DNA of 9,479 bases from Deltaproteobacteria bacterium (GTDB lineage: Bacteria; UBA10199; DSSB01). The translations under genes were made by a program, and so were the position numbers. The notes beneath the pieces were generated by a model. That model did no database searches. It was not told the DNA's origin and was given only the letters and a program-made list of their open reading frames with translations. Below, in pieces: positions 5,909 through 9,479 of the stretch. Within the stretch, counting starts at the first letter, position 1. Every line of letters begins with the position of its first letter. The stretch covers positions 1 to 9,479 of the forward strand of contig JAJFLL010000022.1 of NCBI GenBank assembly GCA_021772695.1. The letters run 5' to 3'.

Positions 5909-7501
5909 CTAACGGCGGCGAGCTAAACCGTCTTTGAGTAGTTTAAATTCTAAAGAATCTACTAAGGCCATCCAGCTGGCTTGGATGATATTTTCACTGA
6001 CTCCAACGGTGCCCCATTTGCGTTTGCCGTCGGTGGACTCGATCAAGACCCGTACTTGGGAAGAAGTACCAGAGCCGCTCGGTAAAACGCGTACCTTATA
6101 GTCGATGAGTTTGACATCTTGGAGGCTGGGGAAAAATCTCTCTAAGGCCTTGCGTAGTGCATTATCGAGGGCATTGACCGGTCCATTACCGGCTGCAGCC
6201 GTATGTTCTTTGATGCCATCCACCTCAACTTGAATGGTGGCTTCCGCATGGGCCGGGGCATCATGGGTCAATTTTTCGTCGAGCACCCGAAAGCCGATCA
6301 GACGAAAGAAAGGACGGTATTGTCGCTTCGCCTTCCGCATCAGAATTTCGAAACTGGCTTCCGCGCCTTCGAATTGAAAGCCTTGATTCTCTAAATTTTT
6401 AAGATCCTGAACCAATTGTTTGACGAGGGGATCCTTTTTATTGAGCTTGATGCCGAACTCTTGGGCCTTGGCCAACACGTTACTGGCCCCCGAAAGATCG
6501 CTGACCAAAACCCTACGGTGATTGCCCACCTGGGAAGGCTCGATATGCTCATAGGTCTTTGGGTTACGGGCCACGGCAGAGACATGAATACCACCCTTAT
6601 GGGCAAAGGCAGATCTTCCTACGTAAGCCTGGTTGTTTCGCGGCGTCTGATTGGTCATCTCATAGACATAATGTGAGACCTCTTTGAGCCGTTTCATCTG
6701 TTTGGCGGGAATAATGGGCATCCCCATCTTCAATTGCAAATTGGGTAATATGGAAACCAAATTCGCATTGCCGCATCTCTCTCCGATACCATTGATGGTA
6801 CCGTGTACCTGCCGAGCCCCTGCCCTCACAGCCGCAAGGGAATTGGCCACCCCCAACTCACAATCATTATGACAATGAATGCCATAGGTGGCAGGAAGAT
6901 CTCGATTGAGCTCCTGAAAGATTTCTTCTACTTCATCGGGCAGTGCACCGCCGTTCGTATCGCACAAGACGAGATAATCGGCTCCTCCCTCGAGAGCAGC
7001 CGAAAGAGTCTCTTTGGCATAGGTTGGATTGGTTTTAAATCCATCAAAGAAATGCTCGGCATCGTAAACCACCTCATCAACCCGCTTCTTTAAGAATTGC
7101 ACCGACTGGTAAATCAACTCCAGATTTCGTTTCAACGAGACATGCAAAGCGACTTTCGCATGAAAATCCCAACTCTTTCCAAAGATGGTCACTACCGGGG
7201 TATCGGCCGCCAAGAGGGCTTTTAAATTAGGATCCCGCCCGGGAGTTTTTTTGGGGTGGCAGGTGGAACCGAAAGCGGCAATCCGACTGTTTTTCAACCG
7301 CACCTTTTTGATGCGACGAAAGTATTCGAGGTCCTTCGGATTGGAACCAGGCCAACCGGCTTCAATATAGTGGATCCCGAGTTCATCGAGGCGTTCGGTG
7401 ATCAGGAGTTTGTCCTCTAGGGTAAAAGCGATTTCTTCTCCCTGGGATCCGTCCCTAAGGGTGGTATCATAGAGGCTTATTTTTTTTCTTGGGGGCTTCA
7501 T
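5909..7501 (-). CDS. cimA: (R)-citramalate synthase
   Basis: A 530-residue cytoplasmic enzyme that condenses pyruvate with acetyl-CoA to (R)-citramalate, the first step of a threonine-independent route to 2-oxobutyrate and isoleucine. The N-terminus reads YDTTLRDGSQGEEIAFTLEDKL then IEAGWPGSNPKD. The GSQGE and GWPGSNP forms mark the long citramalate synthase family and differ from LeuA (LRDGEQ). Expected active-site residues are Arg16, Asp17, the metal-binding His209 and His211 (GIHCHND) and Asn245 (GERCGNAN). GRSAFAHKGGIHVSA at 295-309 is the usual subdomain motif. Residues of about 395-520 form the LeuA-type allosteric dimer domain, with GNGPVNALDNALRKAL at 438-453; isoleucine feedback is typical of the family. 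It lies 26 bases after lysC, with no clear Shine-Dalgarno, and 3 bases before the ComEA-like gene. Homocitrate or isopropylmalate synthase is much less likely. Confidence 0.93.
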   Translation of the reverse strand: MKPPRKKISLYDTTLRDGSQGEEIAFTLEDKLLITERLDELGIHYIEAGWPGSNPKDLEYFRRIKKVRLKNSRIAAFGSTCHPKKTPGRDPNLKALLAADTPVVTIFGKSWDFHAKVALHVSLKRNLELIYQSVQFLKKRVDEVVYDAEHFFDGFKTNPTYAKETLSAALEGGADYLVLCDTNGGALPDEVEEIFQELNRDLPATYGIHCHNDCELGVANSLAAVRAGARQVHGTINGIGERCGNANLVSILPNLQLKMGMPIIPAKQMKRLKEVSHYVYEMTNQTPRNNQAYVGRSAFAHKGGIHVSAVARNPKTYEHIEPSQVGNHRRVLVSDLSGASNVLAKAQEFGIKLNKKDPLVKQLVQDLKNLENQGFQFEGAEASFEILMRKAKRQYRPFFRLIGFRVLDEKLTHDAPAHAEATIQVEVDGIKEHTAAAGNGPVNALDNALRKALERFFPSLQDVKLIDYKVRVLPSGSGTSSQVRVLIESTDGKRKWGTVGVSENIIQASWMALVDSLEFKLLKDGLARRR

Positions 7502-7527
7502 GCTGGGAATCTCAAAAGATTGTGGGG

Positions 7528-8004
7528 TTAGTTCCCCAGTTCAAAGGCATCGTGCAGGATGCGCACGGCGAGTTCAAGGTACTTTTCATCAATAATAATG
7601 GAAATTTTGATTTCAGAAGTGGAGATCATTTGCACATTGATGTTGTCCTGAGCCAAAGTCTCAAACATTTTAGCGGCGATCCCGGCGTGGGACCGCATGC
7701 CTAGACCGATGACAGAAACTTTGGCGATTTCGGTACTGGTCTCGACCTGTTTGGCCCCAATGGCCTTTGCGATGGGTTCGACAATTTTTAAGGACTGCTG
7801 TAATTCTGATTTTGGAACGGTAAAAGTCAGGTCGGTATGCCCCTTAGAACTGACATTCTGAACGATCATATCTACATTAATATTGGCCTCTGATACGGGT
7901 GTAAATATCTTGCTAGCGATACCCGGTTTATCAGGGACTTCCCGGACGGCAATTTTTGCCTCATTTCGGTCATAACTTACGCCTGTGACCATGCGGCTTT
8001 CCAT
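7528..8004 (-). CDS. lysC: Probable aspartokinase beta subunit from an internal in-frame start
   Basis: Within lysC, Met247 (ATG at 8002-8004) is preceded by a perfect AGGAGG (8013-8018) with 8 bases between. Starting here gives a 158-residue protein made of the two ACT domains. In Bacillus subtilis, Corynebacterium glutamicum and Thermus species the same class of aspartokinase makes its regulatory beta subunit from an internal start at nearly this position, giving alpha2beta2 enzymes. The site is seen directly. Its use here is inferred, though it looks better than the start of the full gene. Met251 is a second in-frame ATG close behind. Confidence 0.65.
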   Translation of the reverse strand: MESRMVTGVSYDRNEAKIAVREVPDKPGIASKIFTPVSEANINVDMIVQNVSSKGHTDLTFTVPKSELQQSLKIVEPIAKAIGAKQVETSTEIAKVSVIGLGMRSHAGIAAKMFETLAQDNINVQMISTSEIKISIIIDEKYLELAVRILHDAFELGN

Positions 8005-8742
8005 TTGGGCTTCCTCCTGAGTTACTAAGGTACCCGGGTTATCATTAAAGGTACACCGAACTTCTAAAGGGACTTGGTATTTTGCGGCCATTTCTACGGA
8101 GCGAATTTGCAATACCTTGGCGCCAGTAGATGCCATTTCTAACATCTCATCATAGGAAATTCGGTCAATCTTCTTGGCATGGGGCACCATATTGGGATCG
8201 GTGGTGTAAACCCCGTCGACATCAGTAAAAATTTCGCAAATATCGGCCTTGAGGGCGGCTGCCAGGGCTACGGCGGTGGTATCACTGCCACCGCGACCTA
8301 GGGTGGTCAAATTGCCTTGCCGGTCCACCCCTTGAAACCCGGCTACCACGACCACCTTCCCCTGGCCAAGTTCCTGGTGAATGCGTTCTCCCTCGATGGA
8401 TAGGATCCGGGCCTTGCTGTGGGCTTCATCGGTCAAAATCTTGACCTGATGACCCAAAAAACTGATGGCCTTGCCGCCCATATTTTGAATGGCCAAGGAC
8501 AATAAAGATATGGTGACCTGTTCCCCGGTGGAGACCAATACGTCGTATTCTCGACCCTCAGGGGTCTTAGTGATGGCATGGCTCAAGCCCACCAGGCGGT
8601 TGGTCTCACCGGCCATGGCCGATACGACCACCACCACTTGGTCCCCCTGCTGTTGCTGCGCAATCACTCTTTGGGCCACCAATTGAATCTTCTCAACGGT
8701 ACCGACAGAGGTGCCACCAAATTTTTTAACTACTAATGCCAT
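7528..8742 (-). CDS. lysC: Aspartokinase (aspartate kinase), alpha/beta type
   Basis: A 404-residue cytoplasmic enzyme that phosphorylates aspartate, the first step towards lysine, threonine, methionine and diaminopimelate. The start VVKKFGGTSVG carries the KFGGTS nucleotide/aspartate motif (residues 7-12). STGEQV at 71-76, GRGGSDTTAVALA at 149-161, FTDVDGVYTTDP at 172-183 and EMASTGAKVLQ at 202-212 are all family signatures. Residues of about 264-335 and 340-404 are two ACT domains. The first contains QNVSSKGHTDLTFTV, the effector-binding pattern for lysine and/or threonine. Length is typical of single-function enzymes. The start at 8742 fits homologues but its Shine-Dalgarno is weak (GAAG about 11 bases upstream). 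A far better site lies inside the gene (see the beta-subunit entry). cimA follows after 26 bases; homoserine dehydrogenase is not fused. Confidence 0.96.
   Translation of the reverse strand: MALVVKKFGGTSVGTVEKIQLVAQRVIAQQQQGDQVVVVVSAMAGETNRLVGLSHAITKTPEGREYDVLVSTGEQVTISLLSLAIQNMGGKAISFLGHQVKILTDEAHSKARILSIEGERIHQELGQGKVVVVAGFQGVDRQGNLTTLGRGGSDTTAVALAAALKADICEIFTDVDGVYTTDPNMVPHAKKIDRISYDEMLEMASTGAKVLQIRSVEMAAKYQVPLEVRCTFNDNPGTLVTQEEAQMESRMVTGVSYDRNEAKIAVREVPDKPGIASKIFTPVSEANINVDMIVQNVSSKGHTDLTFTVPKSELQQSLKIVEPIAKAIGAKQVETSTEIAKVSVIGLGMRSHAGIAAKMFETLAQDNINVQMISTSEIKISIIIDEKYLELAVRILHDAFELGN
8013..8018 (-). promoter_or_regulatory. Internal Shine-Dalgarno inside lysC
   Basis: AGGAGG on the minus strand, 8 bases before the in-frame ATG of codon 247. 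It sits in codons Gln242-Glu243-Glu244, where CAG GAG GAA spells the site. It decides the proposed beta-subunit start. Confidence 0.7.
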
Positions 8743-8801
8743 TGGCTTTGATCTTCAGGTTAAAGCAATGAATTGGGGTTAAAGACAGGCTATTATGGCC
8801 G

Positions 8802-9167
8802 TTAGAAATCTTCGTCAATCCTAATGGAGTCGATCATAATATCTAGATCTTCTCGGCAGCCCAAATCGGTAATGACTTCGCGGGCGGAATCATGAGGTGC
8901 TAAATCTTCGAGAGAGCGCTCAAAATTCACCTCATTTTGCAGGTTTTTCTGTAGGCTTTTGACGGCCTCCTGCTTGCTGTTCCGCATGATATTATCAATA
9001 TATTTGTTGAGATTCTTGGTGGCCTTTTTCTTGCGATCCGTGCGGATTTTCTTCCAATTCTTTAGATAGCACAGGCGGCAATAGGCCATCGTCGTGGATT
9101 GGTTGTTACATCCCGGTACCCGGCATAGTTTAATTTTTTGGGCGGAAGCCTTTTTTTTAGCTGACAT
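8802..9167 (-). CDS. Small basic protein with a Cys4 zinc-ribbon-like motif
   Basis: A 121-residue protein of unknown function. Residues 1-13 are Lys-rich. Four cysteines follow as C15-x4-C20-x9-C30-x2-C33 (CRVPGC and YCRLCYLKNWK). This resembles small zinc-binding modules of the form CxxxGC...YCxxHYxxW, with Cys in place of the usual His. Residues 37-52 are strongly basic (KNWKKIRTDRKKKATK), then about 53-90 look helical and amphipathic. The C-terminus is acidic (DLDIMIDSIRIDEDF), so charge is sharply split. A nucleic-acid-binding or regulatory role is possible but unproven. The start at 9167 has AAGGGA about 9 bases upstream. It is 59 bases upstream of lysC and 48 downstream of the small membrane protein gene, apparently in the same operon. 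The motif and codon-level integrity make a real gene likely. Confidence 0.8.
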   Translation of the reverse strand: MSAKKKASAQKIKLCRVPGCNNQSTTMAYCRLCYLKNWKKIRTDRKKKATKNLNKYIDNIMRNSKQEAVKSLQKNLQNEVNFERSLEDLAPHDSAREVITDLGCREDLDIMIDSIRIDEDF

Positions 9168-9215
9168 ACGGGAAATCCCTTATAGCAATGCCGGTCCTGC
9201 AGAGCAATTACCTTT

Positions 9216-9422
9216 TTAATTTCCACGCTTTTTCAATATTTCTTCAAATTTACTCTTTCGACGCATAGCGTCTTTGGTCTCTTGGTCGATACGGTCTCTC
9301 AATTGCTGGTCCATGGTCTCGGCAACGCCCTTCTTGCGATAACTACGGTCCCGTCGTTGAAACCAGAACAACAATAACAGGAGTCCCACCAGACCCAAAA
9401 CCAGCAATATTAGATAGCCCAT
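9216..9422 (-). CDS. Small single-pass membrane protein
   Basis: A 68-residue protein. Residues 3-21 are a Leu-rich membrane helix (YLILLVLGLVGLLLLLFWF), followed at once by QRRDRSYRKK. By the positive-inside rule the highly charged C-terminal part lies in the cytoplasm. Residues of about 35-65 are likely one long amphipathic helix (DQQLRDRIDQETKDAMRRK). I recognise no family. The start at 9422 is supported by GAGGAA about seven bases upstream, a site that overlaps the stop codon region of the preceding reading frame. That suggests coupled translation with the upstream gene. Confidence 0.75.
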   Translation of the reverse strand: MGYLILLVLGLVGLLLLLFWFQRRDRSYRKKGVAETMDQQLRDRIDQETKDAMRRKSKFEEILKKRGN

Positions 9423-9425
9423 GGT

Positions 9426-9479
9426 TTATTCCTCAGGGGGTTTTTCCAATACCTCCAGCATAGACTGTTTGATGGCCTT
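9426..9479 (-). CDS. C-terminal tail of an unidentified upstream gene (cut by the window edge)
   Basis: The minus-strand frame entering from the right edge reads KAIKQSMLEVLEKPPEE and ends in TAA at 9426-9428, three bases before the ATG of the small membrane protein. The tight junction and the Shine-Dalgarno placed across the stop suggest a real upstream gene in the operon. Only 17 codons are visible, other frames are also open here, and no family can be named. Confidence 0.45.
   Translation of the reverse strand, partial: KAIKQSMLEVLEKPPEE

Noticed and set aside
1..9479. CRISPR arrays, tRNA or rRNA genes, insertion sequences and phage genes
   Set aside because: I saw no direct repeats with regular spacers, no tRNA-like clover-leaf, no transposase or integrase motifs, and no strand or composition breaks typical of an inserted element.

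Overview
This window comes from a bacterial chromosome. Every supported gene is on the minus strand, so the window reads right to left. Several things point to a Gram-negative lineage: an OmpA-type outer-membrane protein, a secreted FG-GAP protein with a MYXO-CTERM-like tail, a long-form (R)-citramalate synthase next to aspartokinase, and a ComEA-like protein. I read it as a deltaproteobacterium in the old broad sense (Myxococcota, Desulfobacterota or Bdellovibrionota). The phylum is inferred from family content only, and base composition looks moderate by eye.

Right part (about 9479 down to 5486), one probable operon. It holds the tail of an unidentified gene, a 68-residue single-pass membrane protein, a 121-residue protein with a Cys4 zinc-ribbon-like motif, aspartokinase (lysC), (R)-citramalate synthase (cimA) and a ComEA-like helix-hairpin-helix protein. 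Gaps between genes are 3 to 59 bases and I see no convincing internal terminator. LysC commits aspartate to the lysine, threonine and methionine families. CimA makes citramalate for a threonine-independent route to isoleucine. Inside lysC, a perfect AGGAGG lies 8 bases before Met247, in the place where other alpha/beta aspartokinases start their regulatory subunit.

Middle part (5485 to 2806), a single-gene unit. It has a near-consensus promoter, a hairpin near the mRNA 5' end, a strong ribosome binding site and an 804-residue secreted protein. That protein has at least six calcium-type FG-GAP motifs, a Cys-rich region and a C-terminal Cys/transmembrane/basic sorting tail. The unit ends in a strong intrinsic terminator.

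Left part (2760 to 1124), a second single-gene unit. It has a TTGACA promoter with an A/T-rich upstream element, a leader of about 160 nt, a 444-residue OmpA-family beta-barrel/peptidoglycan-binding protein, and an intrinsic terminator. The terminator U-tract touches the first possible start codon of recG, which runs off the left edge after Walker A and the following helicase motif.

I looked for an undescribed multi-gene system and found no convincing one. The items most worth following up are the internal lysC start, the sorting-tail FG-GAP protein, the recG start pressed against a terminator, and the two unassigned small genes upstream of lysC.
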